From NCBI GenBank assembly GCA_943788615.1, contig CALSQY010000004.1:434001-498000 (forward strand): a DNA stretch of 64,000 bases, written 5' to 3'. Below, in pieces: positions 1-10,037 of the stretch. The stretch is from UBA4465 sp002292365 (GTDB lineage Bacteria > Bacteroidota > Bacteroidia > Cytophagales > Cyclobacteriaceae). The position numbers were made by a program, and so were the translations under genes. The notes below the pieces were generated by a model. It made no database searches, had not been told where the DNA came from, and saw only the letters and a list, made by a program, of their open reading frames with translations. Every line of letters begins with the position of its first letter. Position 1 is the first letter of the stretch.

Positions 1-150
1 ATCTTAAGGTCATTATATCCGTCAAAAAGGTTCATTAAGTTTAAAAAATACTCTTAACAAATTAAGTATTCATTTTAACCCTTATTTTGAACTTCTGTGA
101 TAGGTTTTTACTCATCAAATTAAGTTAACAGTCTGGGGATTAGAAGATAA

Positions 151-1914
151 CTAATCACAATGATGAGTAACTATTTCTTTAAATTTATCAATTTTTATTG
201 CATTTTGGAGCGTATCCGTAATAACTAAAGAAACTCCCCAATCCAAAGTTCCTTGTCCGACTTGCATCAATACTTTATTCCATCCTTTAGCCAACTCTAC
301 TTTTAAAATATCCTGACCCTGCACATGAACACGACTTAAATTATTTTGATAAACTAAATTATTATTTAACCATAGTTTTGTTTTTCCATCTGAACCTACT
401 TCAAAAAAAACAACTCGATCTCTAGGCATCCATATCTCAGTCCTTAGATAGGCATGACTATTAACAACCTCAAATTTTGACAATAAGTCGATTCCATCAT
501 AGCTTATATTTTGCCAATCAATAGGCATTTTACTCCAACAAAAGTCATTTGAATCTAATTCCAAAAAATTAGTTTTCTTTTGGATTGATCCTTCTCCAAT
601 TGAATCGTTCGAAAAAGGACCCGTAACATACCAGTTAGTAATATGTTCGAAAGGCTTACGTGTTTTTTGAGTGATTTTTCTTAGTTCCTCAGAACTGAAT
701 CTAATATCTACGTTTTCATCTAAAATGGGGGTATCCAACCTTTCATCTAAATTAGTTATCACGTGGTTACTCGTTGGAATTAACCATTCTTCTTCACCTT
801 TTGTATTTTTTTTAATTTTACCTCCCATCTTAACTACAGCTATCCTTGCCAAGGATTCGCAGACGGAGAGCAAAGAAGGAAAATCATAACTACTAAATGC
901 AAACTTAGTGGTTTGATCTATTCCGCTTTTATATTTTTTCGGTAAATGATTTATCCCTTTACTAGTTGCTAAGATTCCTGCCGCATTAGAAGGATTACAA
1001 TCAGAATCTTTTCCACAAAGTATTGATATGGTTATAGTTTGATCCATATCTCCATCACCATATAAAAGCCCTAAAACAACATAGGCACCATTAATTTTTG
1101 CATCAATATTAAAATTTTTATCATTATCATTGCAGCTAAATTTTCTATATTTTTTATTCAAATTATATTTACTTTCTATTAATTGCCAAGCTTTTTTCCA
1201 ATCATCCGGAAACTTCTCATGCCATTTAATTACATCATTAATTGCTTCTGCGTATTGGCTTTTAGGAGGAATATTCAATAACCCATTTTGAATAATTTTA
1301 TGAATATCACTTTCAAAAAAAGCGGCAGCATACATAGATCCAATGAAGATGCCTCCATTCAATCCATCACCGTAATTCATTATACGACCAAATTTTTGTC
1401 CTAAATCATATACCATTTTTGGCAACCCAGGAGCTATAAGACCTGAAAAATCAGCCTCAATTTGATAATCAATATCATCAAAATGCTTATTAAAATTTGG
1501 ATGACCAGAATAAGGAGGTACTATGCCCAATCGCAAATTCTCACGACCTGATCTATTGGCATGCCATAACTGATATTTGGTATTGGCGAAATCAATACCT
1601 GCTTGCCGATTTGAAACATCAAATCCATACTTTTCGAGTGTCCTTAAAAAAGTCATTTCTACATAAATATCATCTTGAAAATGCTGATTAATCATACTTT
1701 GCTCCCATTTAGGTAACTGGTGTTCCGGAATGGTCGACGAATTATACTTAAACTCGGTAGGTGCTCCCCATCCAACACCCGCCATTTGACCGAGCCAACC
1801 TGCCATCATTCTACTTCTATAATCTTCTAGAGTGATTTTTCTAAACTCTTGATTAGGACTCTGACAAGCTAAAGAAAATGAAAGAAGGAAGCCTATGATA
1901 AGATATTTAACCAT
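151..1914 (-). CDS. ADP-ribosylglycohydrolase-family lipoprotein with C-terminal beta-sandwich
   Basis: The product has 587 residues. The N-terminus is a lipoprotein signal with lipobox LSFSLAC, so it should be anchored in the periplasm or outer membrane. Residues of about 25-380 resemble the ADP-ribosylglycohydrolase fold (PF03747): an early acidic pair in QDDIYVEMT and a late metal-binding-type motif GKDSDCNPSNAAG, where the usual DxDT threonine is Cys. Residues of about 410-587 form a second domain (WYVTGPF, then TKLWLNNNLVYQNN) that resembles the N-terminal domain of the protein at 23815-26229. Members of the family hydrolyse ribosyl or related N/O-glycosidic bonds; the substrate here is unknown. 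It is the last gene of the minus-strand sugar-utilization cluster, 124 bases after the ribose pyranase gene. An exported glycosidase acting on a ribosyl-like bond is my inference. The family call is strong, the function open. Confidence 0.82.
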   Translation of the reverse strand: MVKYLIIGFLLSFSLACQSPNQEFRKITLEDYRSRMMAGWLGQMAGVGWGAPTEFKYNSSTIPEHQLPKWEQSMINQHFQDDIYVEMTFLRTLEKYGFDVSNRQAGIDFANTKYQLWHANRSGRENLRLGIVPPYSGHPNFNKHFDDIDYQIEADFSGLIAPGLPKMVYDLGQKFGRIMNYGDGLNGGIFIGSMYAAAFFESDIHKIIQNGLLNIPPKSQYAEAINDVIKWHEKFPDDWKKAWQLIESKYNLNKKYRKFSCNDNDKNFNIDAKINGAYVVLGLLYGDGDMDQTITISILCGKDSDCNPSNAAGILATSKGINHLPKKYKSGIDQTTKFAFSSYDFPSLLSVCESLARIAVVKMGGKIKKNTKGEEEWLIPTSNHVITNLDERLDTPILDENVDIRFSSEELRKITQKTRKPFEHITNWYVTGPFSNDSIGEGSIQKKTNFLELDSNDFCWSKMPIDWQNISYDGIDLLSKFEVVNSHAYLRTEIWMPRDRVVFFEVGSDGKTKLWLNNNLVYQNNLSRVHVQGQDILKVELAKGWNKVLMQVGQGTLDWGVSLVITDTLQNAIKIDKFKEIVTHHCD

Positions 1915-2038
1915 CTATTTAAATATTAAGATTTTCTACTTAAATCAAGATTATAAAAATCAAAATTCATCCCGTTTTAATAGCTCTAATTATTACTTAA
2001 TTAATAATTAGTTTACCATTATACTGCGGAGTTAATGT

Positions 2039-2461
2039 TTAAACACCTTTTTCTAAATACCATCGATCACCAGCCCCGGAAACTAAAATAACATTTCCAT
2101 AGGCTGTAAAATCTCCGGTTCTAATCACCACTTTTACATCTTTGGACTTAATTTTCAAGATGTGGTGTTTGACTAATTCTACCTCCACATTTGGTCCGAA
2201 AGAGTTTTTTATGCCATTAAATAATGTAGGACTTATATTCTTCGTTTCATGGGCTATGATCATTTTTTCCACAGAATAATAATCTTTTAAAACTGCAAGT
2301 ACCTGCAGTACCGTCGGTACATTTATACTTAGGGATAGATCGATCACATCCAAATCTTTATGAATAGCAAATCCTGCATCGACAACCATAAGCAAATCTT
2401 GATGGCCTTGTTGAGAAATAAATCGAGCTAACTCTCTATTTAATAATCCTACCTCTTTCAC
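2039..2461 (-). CDS. rbsD: D-ribose pyranase (RbsD/FucU family)
   Basis: The product has 140 residues, normal for the family, and no signal peptide, so it is cytoplasmic. RbsD-type enzymes interconvert the pyranose and furanose forms of D-ribose; the FucU branch acts on L-fucose. The sequence follows RbsD more than FucU: LLNRELARFISQQGHQD with the conserved His, VVDAGFAI with the conserved Asp, IDLSLSINVP, and the C-terminal RTGDFTAYGNVIL that carries the Tyr/Asn substrate-binding residues. It lies 50 bases downstream of a LamG protein gene and just before the ADP-ribosylglycohydrolase-family gene. No ribokinase or sugar permease is in the window. The family is clear; ribose rather than another sugar as substrate is likely but not proven. 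Confidence 0.85.
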   Translation of the reverse strand: MKEVGLLNRELARFISQQGHQDLLMVVDAGFAIHKDLDVIDLSLSINVPTVLQVLAVLKDYYSVEKMIIAHETKNISPTLFNGIKNSFGPNVEVELVKHHILKIKSKDVKVVIRTGDFTAYGNVILVSGAGDRWYLEKGV

Positions 2462-2511
2462 ACCTCCCTTTTTTTAAAAAACTGTCTATCCAAATTGGTA
2501 TTAGCATATAT

Positions 2512-5325
2512 TTAAATAGGCTTAATAGAAATATCAAATGATTTATTGCTTGACTTTTCTATCCAAATAAGTAATTTAAGTGATCCATCTATATCACTGA
2601 CGATCCCTTGTTTGGTACTTACAGGATTTCCATCGATTAACATTGATGCTTTTGCTTTCATATTCCAATGTTTGATGGCCACACAAAAATTTTCTATGGG
2701 TTTATCATCGCTAGCTAGTAAAGTAAATGACAAATTATCTGCTTCTTTTTCTAAAACATATGCGCGTTCTTCTTTATTATAATTCCCCGTAGCACCTTTT
2801 AAATTATGCATCATGGTCGGTGTCAACCAAGATTTAGCCAATGGAATAATATCTAACGGTTGCTTCTTCATCATCCCTTCTAGAAGAATCTTCTTTTGAA
2901 AAGGCCGATTACCAAATTGTTGATCATGATCTGCCCAATAGATATGGGATAATGAACTATGACTCGTTCTATCAGGAAAACTCGCATATCTCCCGTCAGA
3001 TGGCATCTGTGCAACTGGCCAATGATTCCATGTGGGGAAAATAGCATAATCTGTGATCTCTCCACCATAGACGTTTGACCAAATAATATCATCGGTAATG
3101 GTTACAGGATCATAATCTCCCTTATAATTGATATGATGAATATTAGCTCGCTCAGGACTATCGATACCATCTGGAGGTAAGGGGTTCCAGTCATAAGTTT
3201 TAAAAGCACCATCAGTTACTCTAATTAGGGTAAAGGTTGAATCTCTTTCAATCAGATCATTTGGATGCTGATCAGGGCCAAATATTGCCATAGATTCTTG
3301 CCATTCATGAATCCGTTCGCCGCTTGTCCATAGCTGTTCCACCTTAGAAGCGACACCGTCGGGATAAATGTAATAATACCAATCAGCCACATCGTACCAT
3401 CCACTTTCTTCAACGTAGTTAGCCTTGAATTTATTGACATCTACTAGAGGAAATCTATAATGAACTACTGCTCTGGCAGGCGTATTTTCAAGTATCCTGA
3501 CATGATTATAAAGCACTTGTTTGTCTGACATAGGCTCCTGACATCCTTCTCCTCCGGAGGTGCTCCAAGTCTCATTGAATTCATTACTATACCAGAAGTT
3601 TTGGTCATTCACCATCATAGGGATATAACTGACACCCTTCCAAAAAACAAACTTACTTGGATTGTTATCAAACTCTACAACAATATCAGAATGCTCGCTA
3701 AACCTCCACATATTGTCCCAATTATCATAAAATTTTAGATTAGAATAATAAGCACCAAAGGTTTTTCTGTTTTCTCCTGAAGGTAGTATTCTGGCCTGAA
3801 GGTCCGCTATACCCTTTCCATCATACTGCTTAAATGTTTTTGTAATTTGTTTTGGAGAAAGTGCAATATCATAAATTTTTATCTCGTCGATCAATCCATC
3901 AAATGAATAGGTACCAGGAAACGTATTCTCACGAACAGGATCTATGGGCCTTCGCTCTTTTCCTCTACCAATTTGAATATCATTCATAGATAGCTCTATT
4001 GGAGATTTTGAAATCTTTAATTGATCTGTTTTTTCTCCATCAATATATATATTCATATTGCCAGTCATCTGATCATAAGTCGCTGCCAGATGATACCATT
4101 TCTTCCTTTCCAGGGATACAACGGACGTAAGCTCCTCCCAAGCACCGCCAACTCTAATTTTGAATCCCGGATGACCATGCCCATCAATTCCAAAGAAATA
4201 TCCTCTATCGTCTTCTTTTTGATATTTCACAATAAAGTCAATCTCATCAAAATCAATTTCCTGCATCACCTCAGTATCTCCCTCTTGATTATTGGGATCT
4301 CCTCCTACTAATCCTACCGAAAGATCTCCTTCATTTTTTACTGCGTCTGTAATGTCGTAATTTCCTCGAAATAATCTTACAGTTTCAGGTACATCGTCAG
4401 CTTGCTGTATGATAGGACACCAATTCCATGGATAAGCACCAATACTAATCCATCCTTCAATAGTGATCGCATTTCTGGGTTTCGGCCCTTTTTCATGGGG
4501 TATTTTTACCGTTGTTTTGTAGCCATCAAATTGTAAGGCTGTTCCCGAAATACCTTTTTTCCAAACAGTTTTATCTCCCGTTATTTCGGCTTTACCATTT
4601 CCGAACATTTCATAGGTATAATCTCCCTCAGATTCGTCAAACTTGAACCATGCCTTGGGATCAAGAACAGTATTTGATACCGTAGCCACACCCTGAGTTT
4701 TACTCACAGTTTTGGAACGTTGGGATTCAACGAGAGATTCAATTTTAATTCCTGCTGGATGAAGATAAAAATATTGAGTAACCTTATTCTTGGGGTCTCT
4801 CCAAGCATCAATTTTATCAGTACCTTGCTTTATAGTTCGTATCACCTTCCCATCGAAGGCAATTGTAAAATACTCATCAACAAAATTGGTTGCTGTTACC
4901 CCTGCATGTGGATTACTCCCACTAAACTTCGGTAAGTACCTCCAATGTATAACCGCAGTTTCATCCGTAATACTAATCAACTTGACATGAGAATAAGTGT
5001 TGACACGATCCGGCATATTGACTGAACCGTTGCCACTTCTTTTTATGATTTCATCCACATAAAATCGCTCTCCATCAGCATTTACCCAATAAGGCAGATA
5101 ACTAGAACCCCTCCAAAAAACAAACTGTCCATTTTGAGTTCCTACGTTTATAATAATGTCAGCATAATCACCAGTCCTGTCAAAAGTTTCCCAGTCTGCA
5201 CCAGTATTTATTTTGGTATAATATGCACTAAAGTTAGGAACAGACTCAATCTCCTGAGCAAAAATTCTCAAAGAGATCAGAGAGCAAATAAAAATTGAAA
5301 TCGAAATGTTTTTTAATTGACGCAT
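2512..5325 (-). CDS. Secreted LamG protein with two copies of an unrecognised conserved domain (paralog 1)
   Basis: The product has 937 residues with a signal peptide ending near IFAQ. The order is: a first divergent copy of the shared domain (about residues 30-210, with FSAYYTKI, FVFWRGSSYLPYWV, VIHWRYLPK), a LamG/concanavalin-like lectin domain (about 220-505, ending IDEIKIYDIALS), then a full copy of the shared domain (about 520-937, with FGAYYSNLKFY, FVFWKGVSYIP, EPMSDKQ, YIYPDG, WNHWPVAQ, DRTSHSSLSH). Four more proteins in this cluster carry the same domain. I do not recognise the family. Its position in a SusC/SusD locus with a GH2 enzyme suggests binding or cleavage of a glycan outside the cell or in the periplasm; that is inference. 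The gene starts 28 bases after the GH2 gene ends, so co-transcription is likely. Confidence 0.8.
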   Translation of the reverse strand: MRQLKNISISIFICSLISLRIFAQEIESVPNFSAYYTKINTGADWETFDRTGDYADIIINVGTQNGQFVFWRGSSYLPYWVNADGERFYVDEIIKRSGNGSVNMPDRVNTYSHVKLISITDETAVIHWRYLPKFSGSNPHAGVTATNFVDEYFTIAFDGKVIRTIKQGTDKIDAWRDPKNKVTQYFYLHPAGIKIESLVESQRSKTVSKTQGVATVSNTVLDPKAWFKFDESEGDYTYEMFGNGKAEITGDKTVWKKGISGTALQFDGYKTTVKIPHEKGPKPRNAITIEGWISIGAYPWNWCPIIQQADDVPETVRLFRGNYDITDAVKNEGDLSVGLVGGDPNNQEGDTEVMQEIDFDEIDFIVKYQKEDDRGYFFGIDGHGHPGFKIRVGGAWEELTSVVSLERKKWYHLAATYDQMTGNMNIYIDGEKTDQLKISKSPIELSMNDIQIGRGKERRPIDPVRENTFPGTYSFDGLIDEIKIYDIALSPKQITKTFKQYDGKGIADLQARILPSGENRKTFGAYYSNLKFYDNWDNMWRFSEHSDIVVEFDNNPSKFVFWKGVSYIPMMVNDQNFWYSNEFNETWSTSGGEGCQEPMSDKQVLYNHVRILENTPARAVVHYRFPLVDVNKFKANYVEESGWYDVADWYYYIYPDGVASKVEQLWTSGERIHEWQESMAIFGPDQHPNDLIERDSTFTLIRVTDGAFKTYDWNPLPPDGIDSPERANIHHINYKGDYDPVTITDDIIWSNVYGGEITDYAIFPTWNHWPVAQMPSDGRYASFPDRTSHSSLSHIYWADHDQQFGNRPFQKKILLEGMMKKQPLDIIPLAKSWLTPTMMHNLKGATGNYNKEERAYVLEKEADNLSFTLLASDDKPIENFCVAIKHWNMKAKASMLIDGNPVSTKQGIVSDIDGSLKLLIWIEKSSNKSFDISIKPI

Positions 5326-5353
5326 ATTTTTGTTTTTGTGAGCTTAAATTCTT

Positions 5354-7801
5354 CTAATTTGAAATATTGGATAAATAGTTGGTATTGGATGCCTTTGCAA
5401 TAATTTCAATACTCGAGCTTTCAAGATTTTCAGAGCTTACAGAAATCTTTATTCTTCCTTCATTATTGCTTGATTTTATAATGAGTAGACACAAACCATG
5501 GAAGGCAGAACGCTCATTTTTTTGATAACTCTCCAAGGAAGTAGGATCTCCATTACCTACACTTAACAAAGTCCCTTCGCCTTCAATATCGAATCGAACT
5601 AGATTGGAAGCGTCAGGGCATAGATTTCCCTCCTTGTCGGTGATTTTAACTGTAATGAATGATAGATCATCTCCGTTAGCACTTATCTCAGTTCGATCAG
5701 GAACTAGTGAGATGTTACTTGGTATTCCAGCTGTTTTGATTTCTTTCTCACACAGAATGTTGCCGCTCAGATCGTATCCAATTGCCTTTATGCTCCCTGG
5801 TTGATAGGTGATCTCTTCCCATTTATGTCGATATGTATTTTCTGTTTTTTCTTTTTTACCTTTTGATTCACCATTTACAAAAAGTTCTACTACCGCACAA
5901 TTAGAATAAATATAAACGGGAGTAACTTCACCCTCTCTACCATTCCAGTTCCAGTGAGGAAGCAGATGAACCATAGGTTTTTCCGACCACTGACTTTGAT
6001 AAAGATAAAATCGATCTTTTTTGAATCCACACATATCTACGATACCAAAATAAGAACTGTGAGCCGGATAATTTCCTACCTCATAAGGATCAGGCTCTCC
6101 ATGATAGTCAAACCCAGACCAAACAAATTGACCCGCAATCCAAGGTGACTTCTGAAGTTCAAATTCTACATCTGGAATTGCGCCAAAACCCGTATTAATA
6201 AGGTCATATGAAGAGATCTGTTTAGATGGGTGATTGTATCCTTTGTAAATCTCCTCTACAGGAAAATGATATTCTCCTCGTGAACTCAGAGTTGCTGAAG
6301 TTTCTGTAGATAGCAATGGCAAATTTGGGAACTGCTTATGAATAGTATCATAGCGATCCTGCCAATAGTTCATTCCAAAAACATCAAAATAGTTTTTTAA
6401 TTCATCATCAAAAATAGTAGAAAGATGAATACCGGCATTTACAGGTCTCGAAGAGTCCATCTCTCTACAAATATCTGAGAGTCTTTTAGCATTTTTTTTG
6501 GCCTTCTCTGAGTCGAGATTAGGAATTTCATTACCAATACTCCACATAATTATTGAGGGATGATTTCGATCTCTTTTGATTAATGCCCTCGTATCTTTTC
6601 CCGACCATTCATTAAACCAAATATTATAGCTATTTTCAACCTCATTTTTTGCCTCGGACCATTCATCGAATGTTTCATCAATTACCATTATCCCCATTTG
6701 ATCACACAGGGTTAATTGTTCGGGGGATGGAGGGTTATGTGCCGTGCGAATCGCATTAACTCCCATCTCCTTCATAATCTCTAGTTGCCGCTGAGTTGCC
6801 CTTATATTAACCGCTGTACCTAAAGGTCCCAAATCATGATGTAAATTGACACCTTGCAGTTTAACATGTTCGCCATTAAGAAAGAACCCTTTGTCAGGAT
6901 CAAAACTGAAATATCTTACTCCAAAAGGTGTATGGTAAGTATCGATCAACCTTCCATCATGATATACCTCAGAGATTGCTTCATACATTTCAGGAGACCT
7001 TATGTCCCATAATTTAGGATTTTTAATGTTTAATTGATGTGATAATTCAATTTCTTCTTTAGATGGGATTTTATTATTTTTAGATTTATTTGTAGCTATA
7101 ATTAACCCTTCTGAATCTATAATTGATGTTTTGAGCTCAATATTGACATCTTCATCTTTAGTATTTTTAATCTTTGTTTTCACCATTACCGTAGCAGCTT
7201 TTTCTGTGACCTTTGGAGTAGTAATAAAGGTACCCCAATGATCTACGTGCACTGGGTCAGTTTCAGTCAACCATACGTTTCTATATATTCCCGAGCCTGG
7301 ATACCATCGCGAAGAATGATCTTGATTCTCCACACTTACGGCAATTAAATTTTTGCTCCCCCTTTTGATTTTATCGGTAATATCTAATGCAAATGAAGTA
7401 TAACCATAAGGCCAACCTCCAATGTATTCACCATTCAACCAGACTTTTGAATTGCGCATAATTCCGTCAAATTCTATAGACATATTTTTGGTGTCGGATG
7501 ATACAAAAAACGATTTTCGATACCATCCCCTTCCCGGATATGGAAGATACCCTCCCTTGTAACTCACCTCTTTAGTAAATGGTCCCTCAATAGCCCAATC
7601 ATGAGGTAAGTCAAGTTCTCTCCATTGGCTATCATCAACATCAATTAAATGAGCTTTTTCATTAGCCTCTTGCGAAAATTTCCAGTTGGAATTAAAACTT
7701 GTTCTAGATCTATGGTTGATTGATTCCTTATTATCACACCCTTGAAGTAAGGAAATAATTAGGGAAACTATAATAACATGACAAAATTTAATCTCTTTCA
7801 T
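5354..7801 (-). CDS. Glycoside hydrolase family 2 lipoprotein (beta-galactosidase-like)
   Basis: The product has 815 residues. The N-terminus is a lipoprotein signal with lipobox LLQGC. The GH2 order is complete: sugar-binding jelly roll (about 35-190, with LPHDWAIEGPF and SGIYRNVWL), immunoglobulin-like domain (about 190-300), TIM barrel (about 305-620), then a DUF4982-type domain (VVELFVNGESKGKKE) and a C-terminal immunoglobulin-like domain. The acid/base is Glu425 in WSIGNEIPN and the nucleophile is probably Glu500 in LLSTETSATLSS. The layout matches secreted Bacteroidota beta-galactosidases, but exact GH2 specificity (galactose, glucuronic acid or other) cannot be read from sequence. It sits between two members of the unrecognised LamG family, 65 and 28 bases from its neighbours. 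Confidence 0.93.
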   Translation of the reverse strand: MKEIKFCHVIIVSLIISLLQGCDNKESINHRSRTSFNSNWKFSQEANEKAHLIDVDDSQWRELDLPHDWAIEGPFTKEVSYKGGYLPYPGRGWYRKSFFVSSDTKNMSIEFDGIMRNSKVWLNGEYIGGWPYGYTSFALDITDKIKRGSKNLIAVSVENQDHSSRWYPGSGIYRNVWLTETDPVHVDHWGTFITTPKVTEKAATVMVKTKIKNTKDEDVNIELKTSIIDSEGLIIATNKSKNNKIPSKEEIELSHQLNIKNPKLWDIRSPEMYEAISEVYHDGRLIDTYHTPFGVRYFSFDPDKGFFLNGEHVKLQGVNLHHDLGPLGTAVNIRATQRQLEIMKEMGVNAIRTAHNPPSPEQLTLCDQMGIMVIDETFDEWSEAKNEVENSYNIWFNEWSGKDTRALIKRDRNHPSIIMWSIGNEIPNLDSEKAKKNAKRLSDICREMDSSRPVNAGIHLSTIFDDELKNYFDVFGMNYWQDRYDTIHKQFPNLPLLSTETSATLSSRGEYHFPVEEIYKGYNHPSKQISSYDLINTGFGAIPDVEFELQKSPWIAGQFVWSGFDYHGEPDPYEVGNYPAHSSYFGIVDMCGFKKDRFYLYQSQWSEKPMVHLLPHWNWNGREGEVTPVYIYSNCAVVELFVNGESKGKKEKTENTYRHKWEEITYQPGSIKAIGYDLSGNILCEKEIKTAGIPSNISLVPDRTEISANGDDLSFITVKITDKEGNLCPDASNLVRFDIEGEGTLLSVGNGDPTSLESYQKNERSAFHGLCLLIIKSSNNEGRIKISVSSENLESSSIEIIAKASNTNYLSNISN

Positions 7802-7866
7802 TATTTCTCAATTAATATTTATTTGAATGCATTACTATATAACTACTCAAAGCAGATTTACTAAAA

Positions 7867-10014
7867 TTAGTCATCTAACTTTTTGATCGTAAATTCATTT
7901 GTCGTTGAGGATTCCATTTCAACCCAGATAATTAAATCGGTATTTTCTAACCCATCTCTAAACCCATACCTGAAAGATTTTCCTCGCTTAAGATTTTTTC
8001 CATTGACATTTAAACTGATCTCCGAATGATCCCAATTAGAAATAACAAAAGCAGGGTTTTGTAAAGGAGATTTAGTACTAGCCATAAGGTCAAATGATAA
8101 CTCTTGAACTGACTTAAACATTACCAAATGGTATGCTTTTTCCGTTTGATCATATTTAGCTTCTTCGATAAATTTATTTTTACCCACTATTAGAGGTGCA
8201 TTGATCCAACTATTAGCAATATTTATTAAGTCGGAAGTTTCCTTATTGGTCATACCTATCAGCATCAGTTTCATTACAGATTTATCAGTCATCTCATAGG
8301 CATTCCAATGCCAGTGTGAAAGAGAAGAATGTGCTGGACGATCTGAAAAGTATGCATATCTCCCATCTGTTGGTTTTGTAGATACAGGCCAATGATTCCA
8401 CCAAGGAAATACAGATATCACTCTTCTGATTTCACCAGCATAAATATCATATTTGGGTTCATCTATCGGACGAATGATAGAAAACGGCTGGTATTCAGAT
8501 TTCGTATTTATTCTCTTTATGTTGGCATTTTTTGGCTCTCCAGGCATAAAGGGAGGTACCTCATTCTCCCATGAAAAAGTCTCAATTTCACCCGTCATGT
8601 TTGCCATCGTAAGTGCCCCATATTCTAGAACATCTTCAGGACTTTGACCCGGACTAAGGACCACAATGTCTTCTTGCCACTCATGAGCTGCCCTGGGCGC
8701 ATTGGAATATAAAATATTTTTGCGAATACCTGTCATATCCGGGTACATATAATAAGTCTCTTCTACCCAATCACCCCAACCAGTATCAGGATCTTCAAAA
8801 GCAAATTTATTCCAGTTATCAACAAGACCATATCTCCATAGTATTACCGCTCTGGCATCACTGTTTTCAATTATTTTTACATAAGAATAAGTATTCCGTT
8901 TATCAGACATAGGCTCGCAGCTCCCGTGCTCATTCCAACCCTCATCGAACGCATTATTGAACCAAATATCATTTTCACTGACAAAATTTGGAATATAGTT
9001 GGCTCCACGCCAGAAAACGAACTTGCAAGGAGAATGATCAAATCGAATAACTACATCTGAATTGTCTCCTGCATGCCAAGGAGCATCCCATGCAGGGTAA
9101 TATTTCAACGTGGTACTTATAGCTCCAAATTTGGCATGTCGATTTGATCCACTCGGGAGGGATCTATCAGGTAAGTCAACGATGGCACCCTCTTTGCCCA
9201 GTTTATAATGGGTTAAAATAGTAGTTGAAGACAATGAACTCTCATATATTTTGATTTCATCAATTAATCCGTCGTAGTAGGCATAAAAATCTTTTGTCCC
9301 ATAAGGTCTCATTGTCCCATAAGGTTTTGATTTACTTCTGCTTCTTCCAATCAGCAAGGAAAGATTGGATATTGACTCGTCCATCATGACACCTACTGCA
9401 GGTCTAAATGGGGCACTAACCGATTTTGAGGATACTAATTCACCATTTTGATATATTTTCAAACCTTCATTTTTAGAGTAAACAGCTGCCACATAATACC
9501 ATTTTTTTAAAGAGAGCGTTTCAGGAGCTGTAATCTCTTCCGTCTGACCATCAGTAGCCACTCTAAAAGATAATCGACCTAATGCATCAATATTGAATGA
9601 GTATCCATTTTGATAACCCATATTAACATCAATCTTATTATCAACCAATGGACATAAATGGGTAGGATAAGCACCTAAGGCAATCCAGGCCTCAATACTA
9701 AAATCCCCAGAAAATATAGGTACACGATCATCAGTCACCTTGATGTAAGAACTCAATCCATCCAATAATAATGACTTACCAATCACACCCGGTACACTCT
9801 TGGAATACTTCCCAAGAATCTCACTTTTTTCACCACTGACTTGATCATAAATACTCACAATTTTTTCTTTGGGTAAATATGTTTGTCCACGAACCATTTC
9901 AACCTCAATTTGTTCATTGTTAACTGTATCAAGTGACAACCAAAAAATAGGCTTTTCTTGAGATTTGGCAAAAAAACAAAAAAGCAACAAGGGGAATAAT
10001 ATTCTTTTTTTCAC
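7867..10014 (-). CDS. Secreted LamG protein with one copy of the unrecognised conserved domain (paralog 2)
   Basis: The product has 715 residues with a signal peptide ending near FFAKSQ. A LamG-like lectin domain covers about residues 22-270 (FSIEAWIALGAYP, IDEIKIYESSLS). The cluster-specific domain follows at about 290-715: FGAISTTLKYYPAWDAPW, FVFWRGANYIP, CEPMSDKR, ILWRYGLVD, EETYYMYPD, EWQEDIVV, WWNHWPVS and DRPAHSSLSH. It has no second copy in front of LamG, unlike the proteins at 2512 and 26335. The gene begins 23 bases after the frameshifted propeller gene ends and sits directly before the GH2 gene. Function unknown; a secreted or periplasmic glycan-active role is inferred from context. 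Confidence 0.8.
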   Translation of the reverse strand: MKKRILFPLLLFCFFAKSQEKPIFWLSLDTVNNEQIEVEMVRGQTYLPKEKIVSIYDQVSGEKSEILGKYSKSVPGVIGKSLLLDGLSSYIKVTDDRVPIFSGDFSIEAWIALGAYPTHLCPLVDNKIDVNMGYQNGYSFNIDALGRLSFRVATDGQTEEITAPETLSLKKWYYVAAVYSKNEGLKIYQNGELVSSKSVSAPFRPAVGVMMDESISNLSLLIGRSRSKSKPYGTMRPYGTKDFYAYYDGLIDEIKIYESSLSSTTILTHYKLGKEGAIVDLPDRSLPSGSNRHAKFGAISTTLKYYPAWDAPWHAGDNSDVVIRFDHSPCKFVFWRGANYIPNFVSENDIWFNNAFDEGWNEHGSCEPMSDKRNTYSYVKIIENSDARAVILWRYGLVDNWNKFAFEDPDTGWGDWVEETYYMYPDMTGIRKNILYSNAPRAAHEWQEDIVVLSPGQSPEDVLEYGALTMANMTGEIETFSWENEVPPFMPGEPKNANIKRINTKSEYQPFSIIRPIDEPKYDIYAGEIRRVISVFPWWNHWPVSTKPTDGRYAYFSDRPAHSSLSHWHWNAYEMTDKSVMKLMLIGMTNKETSDLINIANSWINAPLIVGKNKFIEEAKYDQTEKAYHLVMFKSVQELSFDLMASTKSPLQNPAFVISNWDHSEISLNVNGKNLKRGKSFRYGFRDGLENTDLIIWVEMESSTTNEFTIKKLDD

Positions 10015-10037
10015 AAAATATATGATTTAAAATCTTA

